DNA from: CAYRDK01 sp043819345
GTDB lineage: Bacteria > Omnitrophota > Gorgyraeia > Velamenicoccales > Velamenicoccaceae
DNA length: 58,368 nt
Reading direction: 5' to 3'
NCBI GenBank assembly: GCA_043819345.1
Contig: JBDREX010000047.1
Span: forward strand, 1 to 58,368
The notes beneath the pieces were generated by a model. That model was not told where the DNA came from, made no database searches, and saw nothing but the letters and a program-made list of their open reading frames with translations. This document shows positions 34,597-42,151 of this stretch, piece after piece. Both the position numbers and the translations under genes were made by a program. How positions within the stretch are numbered: position 1 is the stretch's first letter; each line of letters opens with the position of its first letter.

Positions 34597-35271
34597 CTAA
34601 CATCTTCCCTTCTCTTCCTGAAGTTTCTTTAAATATTCGGCGTGTTCACGCCCACGTGGCTTAAAATTATAGAGATCTAAATAAAGCTGTAAATCAGAAA
34701 CAACTCTATAGCCCTTGATAGCCCGCGCCCCATAAAAAACGCTGTTTTTATAAAAAGGGCGTACAATATGAATATTGCCGCCTCTTACAAGTTCCTTTAA
34801 ATCAAGCTGTTGCCGCAATTCAAAAATACCCTTTTCCCAATCTTTGGGTTCAAAATATAAATAAACGTCGTCCGTTACCACAAAAGAAGTTATGAGGTTA
34901 GCACCAGAATGAAGAGTCAACGCGTATTTTTTATCTTTCAGAGATTCTTTTAGTTTGGATAAAATATTTTTATCTGGAGAGTAGTATGTTTCGACTTTGT
35001 TTGATTGAAAATGATACTCTTCTACCCAATCATTCATAAGCTCGTCTTTATTCCCAAGGATAGCATAGCTATCAGGGCCGCGTTTGACCCGCTCTAAATA
35101 GCCCTTTTTCGCCATAGCCTCAAGCACACCTTGCGCCATCCCGAGGCTAACCCCATCAGCACCTACAAAATCACGTATCACCCACTTTTTTTCAGGGCCA
35201 GACAACATCTTCCTTAAAATAAAAGTTGCCTTATCAGCGAAAATATTCTTCATTTTCTTGAGGTCATTCAT
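34597..35271 (-). CDS. AbiEi-like antitoxin / transcriptional autorepressor
   Basis: A 224-aa protein. ATG 35271 is used because AGGAG lies 8 nt before it. An N-terminal winged-helix region (LRKMLSGPEKKWVIRDF, then LGMAQGVLEAMAKKGYLERV) is followed by an AbiEi-type domain (YALTLHSGANLITSFVV, RVVSDLQLYLDLYN). AbiEi proteins neutralise the toxin genetically and repress their own promoter through inverted repeats. Four TGTTCAC/GTGAACA boxes lie in the promoter here. The C-terminal segment RGREHAEYLKK agrees with other members. Confidence 0.8.
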   Translation of the reverse strand: MNDLKKMKNIFADKATFILRKMLSGPEKKWVIRDFVGADGVSLGMAQGVLEAMAKKGYLERVKRGPDSYAILGNKDELMNDWVEEYHFQSNKVETYYSPDKNILSKLKESLKDKKYALTLHSGANLITSFVVTDDVYLYFEPKDWEKGIFELRQQLDLKELVRGGNIHIVRPFYKNSVFYGARAIKGYRVVSDLQLYLDLYNFKPRGREHAEYLKKLQEEKGRC

Positions 35272-35273
35272 AA

Positions 35274-35338
35274 TGTTCACTCCTTTTAAATGTTCACCAA
35301 TTAGTGAACATTATATACTAAGTGAACATTAGTAGCAA
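35274..35338 (-). promoter_or_regulatory. Promoter and operator of the AbiE operon
   Basis: On the minus strand TTGCTA (35338-35333) and TATAAT (35315-35310) are 17 bp apart. Four heptamers overlap or flank it: GTGAACA on the plus strand at 35322-35328 and 35304-35310, TGTTCAC at 35291-35297 and 35274-35280. The middle pair forms a perfect inverted repeat (AATGTTCAC and GTGAACATT, 6-nt spacer), directly downstream of the -10. This is what autorepression by AbiEi would need. Confidence 0.8.
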
Positions 35339-35411
35339 GGGTTTATTTTTGAAACTTAACATAGTATTAAATTGGCCTATTTTTAGAAAAGGATAATTTC
35401 AAACCCCGGCC

Positions 35412-35462
35412 TGAAGCGATTAAGAGGGTTAATCGCTTCATATTTTGATACAATTACACCAC
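35412..35462. repeat. Right copy of the 51-bp repeat flanking the AbiE module
   Basis: Perfect 11-bp hairpin arms (TGAAGCGATTA and TAATCGCTTCA) followed by the TTTTGATACAATTACA segment. It is in direct orientation relative to the copy at 33780-33830. Together they enclose the abiEi-abiEii pair and its promoter, about 1.6 kb. Confidence 0.75.
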
Positions 35463-35516
35463 CTAGTCGCTTCACGCACAAATAAAAATTGTCTCTTTTT
35501 TTATCCTTGCAACCTA

Positions 35517-36602
35517 CTATCTATATTCAAAAAACGCGCGGCATGAACCTTCACGAGATACCATGCACGGCCCCTTAGGTGTCTGAGGCGTACATTTTTT
35601 AGCAAAAAAACCGCAATCAGATGGGTTGATCTTACCTTTTAACACATCCGCGCAACGGCAGCCGGCATTGATGCCTTCATTATCTTCTTTTTTTAAACCA
35701 AAACGCTTGGAAGCATCAAACACTTGAAACTTTTTCCTGATACTAAATTCGCTTTGAGGAATAATCCCTATTCCCCGCCAAAAACCATCTTTTTGCTCAA
35801 AAACTTCATCCAATAGCTCTTGCGCCCTAACATTGCCCTGATCCTGAACAACCCTCTTGTAACCATTCTCCAAAAGCGGCTCACCGGCATTAACAGCACA
35901 GACAATTTTATAAATAGCAAATAGAATGTCCAAAGGCTCAAAACCCGTGATAACACTCGGCGTACGCAAAGCGCCTAAAACATTTTCATAACCTTTCAGG
36001 CCGATCACCGCGCTCACATGGCCGGGCAGAAGGAAACCATTTAACAAAAGCGACTTGTCCAAAGCCAGCGCGGAAAGCGCTTCAGGAATCGTCTTATGAG
36101 AACAATAAACACTGAAATTTTTAATCTTTTTTTTAATAGCAGATTTGATCGCGATAGCGCTTCCCGGCGCGGTTGTTTCAAAGCCAACGCCCAAAAAAAC
36201 AACCTCTTTCTGAGGATATAATGCAGCCACCTCAAGCGCCTCTAAAGCTGAATTGACACCCCGAATATCACACCCACCTGAAGCGGCCTTTTCTAAAGAG
36301 GTAGTGCCCACCGGAACCCTAAACATGTCTGAATAGGAAGCGATAATGGTATTTTCCCTCTCAGCCAATTTAAGCGCGTTTTTCAAATACCCGTCGCTTG
36401 TAACACACACCGGACACCCCGGCCCTGAAATCAATTTAAGGCTATCTGGCAACATCGCTTTAATGCCAAAACGGCATATCGCAGCCGTATGTGTGCCGCA
36501 GACTTCCATAATCTTATACGGCCGACTACCAGCCTCTTTATTAATTAAAAGGCTTAGTTTTTTACTCTTTCCGACGTCTCTATATTCATCAACAAATTTC
36601 AT
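35517..36602 (-). CDS. hypD: Hydrogenase maturation protein HypD
   Basis: Iron-sulfur scaffold on which, with HypC, the Fe(CN)2CO unit is assembled. Started at ATG 36602 the protein has 361 aa and opens MKFVDEYRDV. Key motifs are CGTHT (Cys35), GPGCPVC (Cys63, Cys66), VGFETTAPGSA, and a C-terminal cysteine set (INAGCRCADVLKG, SDCGFFAKKCTP, GPCMVSREGSC) that binds [4Fe-4S]. A longer frame to 36677 adds a false membrane segment encoded by repeat DNA. A 100-nt gap with a hairpin separates it from hypC. Confidence 0.95.
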   Translation of the reverse strand: MKFVDEYRDVGKSKKLSLLINKEAGSRPYKIMEVCGTHTAAICRFGIKAMLPDSLKLISGPGCPVCVTSDGYLKNALKLAERENTIIASYSDMFRVPVGTTSLEKAASGGCDIRGVNSALEALEVAALYPQKEVVFLGVGFETTAPGSAIAIKSAIKKKIKNFSVYCSHKTIPEALSALALDKSLLLNGFLLPGHVSAVIGLKGYENVLGALRTPSVITGFEPLDILFAIYKIVCAVNAGEPLLENGYKRVVQDQGNVRAQELLDEVFEQKDGFWRGIGIIPQSEFSIRKKFQVFDASKRFGLKKEDNEGINAGCRCADVLKGKINPSDCGFFAKKCTPQTPKGPCMVSREGSCRAFFEYR

Positions 36603-36608
36603 ACAAAG

Positions 36609-36638
36609 CCACCACGTCACCAGACACCAAGCCACCAG
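36609..36638. repeat. Word-like intergenic repeat (family v)
   Basis: A CCACCACGTCACCAGACACC-type run between hypC and hypD (TGGTG/GTGGC words on the minus strand). A single copy is visible here. It has the same low-complexity style as the other intergenic families. Confidence 0.35.
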
Positions 36639-36653
36639 AAAAATCAAAAAACA

Positions 36654-36709
36654 CAAAAAAATAGATCCAAATGACACTTTTGAGTCCTGGACTCAAAAGT
36701 GTCATTTGG
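36654..36709 (-). terminator. Hairpin with T-tract at the hypC 3' end
   Basis: A perfect 19-bp stem (arms 36709-36691 and 36685-36667, 5-nt loop) followed on the minus strand by ATCTA and seven T residues. It lies between two genes of one maturation pathway, so it may lower expression of hypD and everything downstream. It shares the AAATGACAC outer arm, with the stop codon inside it, with the terminator at 27115-27153. Confidence 0.75.
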
Positions 36710-36929
36710 AGTCCATCTTACGGCCAAGTTCTGTTATCAATGTCAAAATCTCATCCGCCCTGAACTGATCAATCTTTTCAATCGCGATACCGGCATGCAC
36801 TAGAACATAATCCCCTTTTTTCACATCTTCAATCAACTCAACACTAACTGTACTTTTGATGTCGCCCACGGCCACATGGGCTAATCCATCTTTAATACCG
36901 GTTATCTTCATCGGATACGCTAGACACAT
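36702..36929 (-). CDS. hypC: Hydrogenase maturation chaperone HypC
   Basis: A 75-aa HypC/HupF protein. ATG 36929 has GGAG at good distance and gives the diagnostic N terminus MCLAYPMKI with the essential Cys2 after Met removal. KKGDYVLVHAGIAIEKID is the second conserved segment. It forms a complex with HypD and later with the hydrogenase large subunit. It overlaps the end of hypF by 10 nt. The stop codon lies within a long hairpin. Confidence 0.95.
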   Translation of the reverse strand: MCLAYPMKITGIKDGLAHVAVGDIKSTVSVELIEDVKKGDYVLVHAGIAIEKIDQFRADEILTLITELGRKMDSK

Positions 36930-38065
36930 AATTTCTCCATCATACACGCTGCTATCTGCCCACGGGAAATCCCTAAATCCGTGTTCAGCGGGCGTAACGC
37001 AAAATAAAGTTTTAAATCTTCTTTTTCAAAAAGCCGCTTCGCTTCAGAACACAAGATGTTATTCATAAAAACACCGCCGGAACAATAAATTTTTTTGATT
37101 TTATACTCTTTGCTTAAAAGCAGGCAAACCTGCCGCATCATCTCAGCTAATGTCACATGAAACTGATACGCTATCCTCTCAACACTTAAACCTCTGCGCA
37201 GGTCACGAATGATTTCTTCAAACATTAAAGCAGGTTCAACACAAAAACAACCGCCCTGTTTCTTGATTTTAAAGCTATAGGCCTTGTCAACACATCCTCT
37301 ATATTTCGCACCAGCCTTTTCAAGGGCAATAGCCGCCTCAGCCTCTTTTGACGCTATGGTTTTTATGCTTAATAAAGCGCTCACGGCGTCAAACAGCCTG
37401 CCCACGCTTGAAACAAGCGGCGTATTAAAACCCTTATCAACCATTTGAGCGAACAACTTAAACGTATCTTTCTTAACGCCTTTAAAACATGCTAAATCAA
37501 ATGGAAAATCTTTTAAACCGTAAATTCCGTACAAAACTCCAAAGGCAAAACGCCATGGTTCTTTAATAGCCAGCTCATTACCACACAAAGGCTGATATTG
37601 GAAATGTGCTGCCCGCAAAAACGTATGGCCTCTGTGAACAAAGAATTCGCCGCCCCACACATGCCCATCTTTGCCATAGCCCGTTCCATCAAAAACAATA
37701 CCAATATAATTTTTACTTTTATCCGCTTCATAGCCAAAAGAAGCGGCATGTGCCACATGATGCCAAATCGGAACGAGTTTAGCTTTGGAATAATATTTCT
37801 TTTTGATAATCGCTGAAAATGCGCGTGAGGCCAATAAAGGATGCGGGTCAAAACTGATCACATGAAATTCTGCTTTTACTTTTCGCCAAAGAAAAGCAAC
37901 CATCTGATCATAGAAATCTTCAGAACAAGTAAAATCCCGGCGAGGCCTCAATTCAAAAATTTTACCTTTTTTTGAAAAAGAAACCCGTTGAGCTGTATCT
38001 ACGCCTAAAGCCAAAATATCACATTTCGGCTTCAGGCGGCTTGATATCTGTTCAACAATAAACAT
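36920..38065 (-). CDS. hypF: HypF C-terminal (Kae1-like carbamoyltransferase) half as a separate protein
   Basis: Transfers a carbamoyl group to HypE. The 381-aa protein covers only the Kae1/TobZ-like C-terminal domain: HHVAHAASF (metal ligands), VFDGTGYGKDGHVWGGEF, SGGVFMNN and LRPLNTDLGISRGQ. A complete HypF has about 750 aa with acylphosphatase, zinc-finger and YrdC-like domains in front. None of these is encoded here, and the next gene upstream is a different family. ATG 38065 starts MFIVEQIS close to the beginning of the domain, so this looks like a real split gene and not a shortened call. Confidence 0.88.
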   Translation of the reverse strand: MFIVEQISSRLKPKCDILALGVDTAQRVSFSKKGKIFELRPRRDFTCSEDFYDQMVAFLWRKVKAEFHVISFDPHPLLASRAFSAIIKKKYYSKAKLVPIWHHVAHAASFGYEADKSKNYIGIVFDGTGYGKDGHVWGGEFFVHRGHTFLRAAHFQYQPLCGNELAIKEPWRFAFGVLYGIYGLKDFPFDLACFKGVKKDTFKLFAQMVDKGFNTPLVSSVGRLFDAVSALLSIKTIASKEAEAAIALEKAGAKYRGCVDKAYSFKIKKQGGCFCVEPALMFEEIIRDLRRGLSVERIAYQFHVTLAEMMRQVCLLLSKEYKIKKIYCSGGVFMNNILCSEAKRLFEKEDLKLYFALRPLNTDLGISRGQIAACMMEKLCV

Positions 38066-38114
38066 GGAAAGTCATTGATTCCACAAAACGCCAACAAAAC
38101 CCGATAACAAAACG

Positions 38115-39605
38115 CTACTTGGTACCAACGTAAGATTGCGTCCCGTGGGACTCTTTCTGAAAATGGCTGACATTCTGCATGAAATCACGCACACACATGC
38201 TCACATAAGGATCATAGTCTTTATTGTGCATGGCTCTTTGAATACGGCCGGGCTTTGAATAAAACTCACGAAACGCCCACGACCCTAAATCAGCAATCTC
38301 CGGAACAGACAAATGGTTCGTAGGAATTATCGGCTGATGAAAATCCCATTGTTTAATCTTTTTATTCAGGTCTTCTATTCTTACCAAACCCTTCTTAACC
38401 GCTTCATCCCAAATCGGCGAACCTGGAATCGGCGTTAAAAACTGCAAAGCGATAATATCCGGATCTATCTCATCAACAGCAGCGAAACGGTTTTTAATTT
38501 TTTCTTCATTGTCGTCTTCAAAACCCATCATCCAGGTCAAAACAGTGGCAATGCCGGCTTCTCTAAGCTTGGCAACGGTCTCTTTTACCTGTTCAGCCGT
38601 AATACCTTTTTTTAATTTCCTGAGCTCGTCATCATCAGCCACCTCCAGGCCCACCAAACACATAAAACAGCCGGCACGCTTAAGATCTTTAAAAAGGTCA
38701 ATATCACGGATAAAATAAGGCGCACGCCCTAAAGGCAGCCACTTCATTTTTAAATCACGCCTCAAAGCTTCCTCTATTGTCTCTTCCACTCTCTGACGTG
38801 AGACATTATACGTATCATCCATCATAACAATAACCTTGGTACCGTATTTGTTATAAAGAATCTCCATTTCTTCAACAACTTTTTTTCCAGACCGATACCT
38901 ATAATTCTTTAAATCCTGATTACCTCTGGGGTCATACTGGCCCCACTCATAACAAAAAGTACAAGCAGCAGGACAACCACGGGAATTCCATGTTTCACTG
39001 TAATTCTTCCAATACGTATGGCCAACATACTTATCCATAGGAAAAAGATCATAAGCCGGCATAGGCAAACTATTCAAATCCTGGATGAGCGGACGGTACG
39101 CATTTAATGTCACAGCGCCATTATTACGGTAGGCCAAGCCTTTCACTTTTGCATAATCGGGCTTGCTTGAAGCAACTTCTGTTACAAATTCGCTTAACGT
39201 CACCTCACATTCACCGGCAATACAGAAATCCAGATGAGGATTCTCTTTTAGCGTAAACTCGGAGGCTGAAGCATAAAAAATACCGCCAACAATTGTTTTC
39301 ATATGCGGATATTTTTCTTTAACTTTTCTGGCAGCTTCATTGTAAATAAATACAACAGCCAAACCACCCGTCGTATGCAAGATATCCCCAAGATAAACAA
39401 TATCCGGTTTTATCTGGCCAACCTTAGCCAACATTTCTGCCTCCGAAAGCCCATCCGCACGGCAATCAAGCGCTTCAATCGAAACACCTGGGTTATGTTG
39501 TCTTAAGTAAGCGGCTAGCTGGGCATGGCCAATATTAATAGCTCTGTGCGTCCCCCATGTTGCCCATGCGCCTAATGGCGGCTGCAAAAATAATATCTTC
39601 ATCAA
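38115..39605 (-). CDS. B12-binding radical SAM enzyme (class B/BchE-like), paralogue 1
   Basis: A 496-aa protein. A cobalamin-binding Rossmann domain (residues 1-150, MKILFLQPPLGAWATWGTHR, GDILHTTGG) precedes a radical SAM barrel with CPAACTFC (Cys211, Cys215, Cys218). The C-terminal part has TPIPGSPIWDEA as in related enzymes. Such enzymes methylate unactivated carbons or form rings (Mg-protoporphyrin ester cyclase BchE). A close paralogue lies at 50272-51741; both share GDILHxTGG, PAYDLFPM and KYVGHTYW. The position at the downstream end of the polyketide-type locus suggests product tailoring. Confidence 0.88.
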   Translation of the reverse strand: MMKILFLQPPLGAWATWGTHRAINIGHAQLAAYLRQHNPGVSIEALDCRADGLSEAEMLAKVGQIKPDIVYLGDILHTTGGLAVVFIYNEAARKVKEKYPHMKTIVGGIFYASASEFTLKENPHLDFCIAGECEVTLSEFVTEVASSKPDYAKVKGLAYRNNGAVTLNAYRPLIQDLNSLPMPAYDLFPMDKYVGHTYWKNYSETWNSRGCPAACTFCYEWGQYDPRGNQDLKNYRYRSGKKVVEEMEILYNKYGTKVIVMMDDTYNVSRQRVEETIEEALRRDLKMKWLPLGRAPYFIRDIDLFKDLKRAGCFMCLVGLEVADDDELRKLKKGITAEQVKETVAKLREAGIATVLTWMMGFEDDNEEKIKNRFAAVDEIDPDIIALQFLTPIPGSPIWDEAVKKGLVRIEDLNKKIKQWDFHQPIIPTNHLSVPEIADLGSWAFREFYSKPGRIQRAMHNKDYDPYVSMCVRDFMQNVSHFQKESHGTQSYVGTK

Positions 39606-39615
39606 CTTCTCCTCT

Positions 39616-40536
39616 CTATAATTTCACTTCTTTTAAAATACGGTTTAAATTTTCTCCCAAAATATTTTTCTTACTTTTCTCGTCAAGATTAAGCTGATCC
39701 AAAACACCAAAAGAAGCGCTCATATCTCTTTTGGCCGGATAATCACTACCCCAAAGAATATGCTCAGGGCCAAAAAGTTCGAGACTCGACAAAAAATTTG
39801 CTATGGTTGTATCCCCGCTTGTATCCACATAAATAGATTTTAAATATCCTGAAGGTAACGCCCCTAAATCTTTCACAAAATTAATTCGGCGCAGCATAGT
39901 ATAAGTCGCGTCATAACGATGCGCAAGAAATGGCGTCACGCCACCAAAATAAGCAAAAATAAATTTTACACCTGGAAATTTTTCGAAAATGCCGGCCATC
40001 AACAACTTTCCGACACACATAGTTGTTTCAAAAACATATTCAATAACGGGAGTCAATAAAGGATCCTGTACCTGCGCGAATCCGATCGGATTTATAATCT
40101 GCGCGTGGACAAAAATAGGAATATTATATTTTTGAGCCTCGGAATAAAGCGCGTGATAACGCGCGTCATCCAGATAAATCCCATCCATGCTTGTTGCCAA
40201 TGAAAACGCCTTAAAACCTAAATCACGTGTTGCCCGCTTAGCTTCAGCTATCATCTTCTTTTCATCGCCAACCGGCAAAATCGCCGCTCCGATAAACCTG
40301 TCTGGGTGCGCTTTGATAACAGCCGAAATTCTCTCATTATAGATCTCCACGACTTTATCTAATCCGCCCATGCGAGAATGCGCATCAGACGTAGGATAGC
40401 TCAAGACAGCCTGATTAACACCCGCTTTTTCCATCTGGGCAACCTGAGTATCCAGATCACACCAATCTTTGGAATAAAAATGCGCGTTATTAACAATATC
40501 TTCAGGCAATAGATGGCAATGGGCATCTATAATCAT
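39616..40536 (-). CDS. Amidohydrolase family 2 (PF04909) hydrolase or decarboxylase
   Basis: A 306-aa TIM-barrel metal enzyme. It opens MIIDAHCHLLPED with the HxH metal ligands His6 and His8, has a third histidine in FVHAQIINP, and the catalytic aspartate in LWGSDYPAK. The family includes non-oxidative aromatic acid decarboxylases (gamma-resorcylate, 5-carboxyvanillate, ACMS decarboxylase) besides hydrolases. In a polyketide locus, decarboxylation of an aromatic acid or hydrolysis of a lactone is plausible. It abuts the secreted-protein gene upstream (1-nt overlap). Confidence 0.85.
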   Translation of the reverse strand: MIIDAHCHLLPEDIVNNAHFYSKDWCDLDTQVAQMEKAGVNQAVLSYPTSDAHSRMGGLDKVVEIYNERISAVIKAHPDRFIGAAILPVGDEKKMIAEAKRATRDLGFKAFSLATSMDGIYLDDARYHALYSEAQKYNIPIFVHAQIINPIGFAQVQDPLLTPVIEYVFETTMCVGKLLMAGIFEKFPGVKFIFAYFGGVTPFLAHRYDATYTMLRRINFVKDLGALPSGYLKSIYVDTSGDTTIANFLSSLELFGPEHILWGSDYPAKRDMSASFGVLDQLNLDEKSKKNILGENLNRILKEVKL

Positions 40537-41153
40537 TATGACTCCAAGCTCACGTTGTCAATATTGAAACTTCCTTTATTAATAGCGATAGGCTCAAACT
40601 GAAAACTCATGACAGGAAAATCTAAAACACCATTTGTATCAGCATCTGACGGCTGCCAATCTCCCCTCGGAAAAAACATGTCAAAAGAACAGACAATTTT
40701 TTTCCAGCCCGTAAAATCATCCTTAATCATAAAACGGAACAATTCTTTTCCGGCATCTTTAATATCAAAAGCAATATTTGCACCGGAATTGGAACCATTC
40801 ATAAAGAAGACGATCGACTTATACTGCGGCCAATCAATATCCTGAGGCGCTACCTTCCACTGCGCGGCACCCTTAACATCCAAGCCATACCCACGGGCAA
40901 TCCACATATAGCCACCAGAAACAGCATCATAAACAATTTTCAGCGACTGCATCCCATCATACTTCTGCTGCTGATCTGCGCTTACTTCAACAGTCGATCC
41001 ATTGCCCGCACCCGCATCAATCGTTCCTTTTGGATCTGAGTAAATTTCTCCTTCAAAATCATCTAAAATAAGTACATTTTTTTCTTGTGCATAAACCATA
41101 CCGGCACATGCGAAAGACAATACAACACTTAACAATACTAGCTTTTTTTTCAT
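40536..41153 (-). CDS. Secreted jelly-roll (CBM11/CIA30-like) domain protein
   Basis: ATG 41153 is preceded by GGGAGG and gives a 205-aa product with a clear signal peptide (MKKKLVLLSVVLSFACAG, cleaved near YAQ). The mature part begins VLILDDFEGE and has beta-sandwich features (GMQSLKIVYDAV, SIVFFMNGSNSGANIAFDI, ending FNIDNVSLES). These match the CBM11/CIA30 galactose-binding-like fold. It is unusual inside a biosynthetic operon. It may bind the exported product or glycans at the cell surface; the role is unknown. Confidence 0.65.
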   Translation of the reverse strand: MKKKLVLLSVVLSFACAGMVYAQEKNVLILDDFEGEIYSDPKGTIDAGAGNGSTVEVSADQQQKYDGMQSLKIVYDAVSGGYMWIARGYGLDVKGAAQWKVAPQDIDWPQYKSIVFFMNGSNSGANIAFDIKDAGKELFRFMIKDDFTGWKKIVCSFDMFFPRGDWQPSDADTNGVLDFPVMSFQFEPIAINKGSFNIDNVSLES

Positions 41154-41179
41154 TAAATCCTCCCATGACATATAAAAAC

Positions 41180-41261
41180 TGTTTACGGGTTATTAAGTTG
41201 GCGCGTTAGCGAGTTAGGCCAAAAAACCCGTAAACTCGTTAACCCGCAAACCAGCTAACCA
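41180..41261. repeat. Intergenic GTTTACGGG/AACCCG quasi-palindromic repeat (family i copy 2)
   Basis: GTTTACGGGTTATTAAGTTG and GCGCGTTAGCGAGTTAGG on the left, AACCCGTAAACTCGTTAACC and GCAAACCAGCTAACC on the right. The two halves can fold into a long imperfect hairpin. It lies in the gap between the SDR gene and the secreted-protein gene. Confidence 0.65.
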
Positions 41262-41264
41262 ATC

Positions 41265-42038
41265 TTATTTCTCCGGATGGGCCTGTTTCAAAGGAATAAT
41301 AGGCCTCGTCCATGGCGTCTGCTGATTAATAACTGAAATCTCCAACGGACACACGTTCGCAGGCACCGTTAAAGCAAACTTCACCGCATTTTCAATAGCC
41401 TCCGTTGACATCAACCTTGACTTATCTGAGGAAATATCATTTAACTTGCCCGTTAATTCTGTATCTGTCACACCTGGCAGAAGAGAAGTCACTTTGATAC
41501 CAAAATCACGCATCTCCCAAAATAAGCCTTTTCCGAATTTGCGCAAGGCCCATTTCAAAGATGTATAGACAATAAAATTTCTCGGTGGCGGATCAACCAT
41601 CGTTGAGCCAGACACCATATTGATAACAGCACCTCCCTTGTTCTCTACAAAGTGATTAATCAGAAGCCTCGTTAGCATAACATAACCAAAAAAATTGGTA
41701 TACATCAACTTTTCAATATCCTCTAAAGGCTGCTGATGAAAAGGATACTGGCTGGAAACACCCGCGTTATTAATGAGCGCATCTATTTTTTTAAACGTTG
41801 TTATAGACTTTTCAACAAGGTTTGTCAGATCTGCCTGTTTGGCGACATCGCAAGCGACCCCTATGACTTTTGTTTTGTACTGTTCGCTAATTTCACGCGC
41901 TGTCTTTTCTAAAGCATCCTGGCCGCGTGCGGCAATCACCAAATTCATGCCTTCTCGAGCCAAACTTTCAGCAACCGCCCGGCCAATACCTCGGCTAGCC
42001 CCCGTAATAATCGCTGTCTTTCCTTTTAATTCCGACAT
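41265..42038 (-). CDS. Short-chain dehydrogenase/reductase (candidate polyketide ketoreductase)
   Basis: A 257-aa classical SDR. The cofactor motif TGASRGIG is at residues 12-19, NNAG at 90-93, and the catalytic Ser143 or Ser145, Tyr158 and Lys162 are in YTSLK. Arg40 after the second strand (AARG) favours NADPH. FabG-type enzymes of this kind reduce beta-keto groups on ACP-bound chains; in type II polyketide clusters one usually sets the first cyclisation. AGGAGG precedes the ATG. The role as ketoreductase is inferred from the neighbours. Confidence 0.88.
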   Translation of the reverse strand: MSELKGKTAIITGASRGIGRAVAESLAREGMNLVIAARGQDALEKTAREISEQYKTKVIGVACDVAKQADLTNLVEKSITTFKKIDALINNAGVSSQYPFHQQPLEDIEKLMYTNFFGYVMLTRLLINHFVENKGGAVINMVSGSTMVDPPPRNFIVYTSLKWALRKFGKGLFWEMRDFGIKVTSLLPGVTDTELTGKLNDISSDKSRLMSTEAIENAVKFALTVPANVCPLEISVINQQTPWTRPIIPLKQAHPEK

Positions 42039-42060
42039 CTTTCCTCCTCGTTAACAGTAT

Positions 42061-42151
42061 CAGAGATTCATAACCTCATAGAGTCAGAGTAAAATCAAAA
42101 TCTTAGAAGCTTTTTGTATCTTTTACTTTGAATCTTTGACTCTCTGACACT
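42061..42151. repeat. Word-like intergenic repeat (family iii copy 2)
   Basis: AGAGTCAGAGTAAAATC on the left and TTTTACTTTGAATCTTTGAC then TCTCTGACACTCT on the right, again a loose palindrome. The right half matches the run at 9441-9475 almost base for base. Confidence 0.6.

Noticed and set aside
36603..36677. N-terminal extension of hypD giving a membrane helix
   Set aside because: The extra codons come from the intergenic word-like repeat; HypD proteins are soluble and start at MKFVDEY here.
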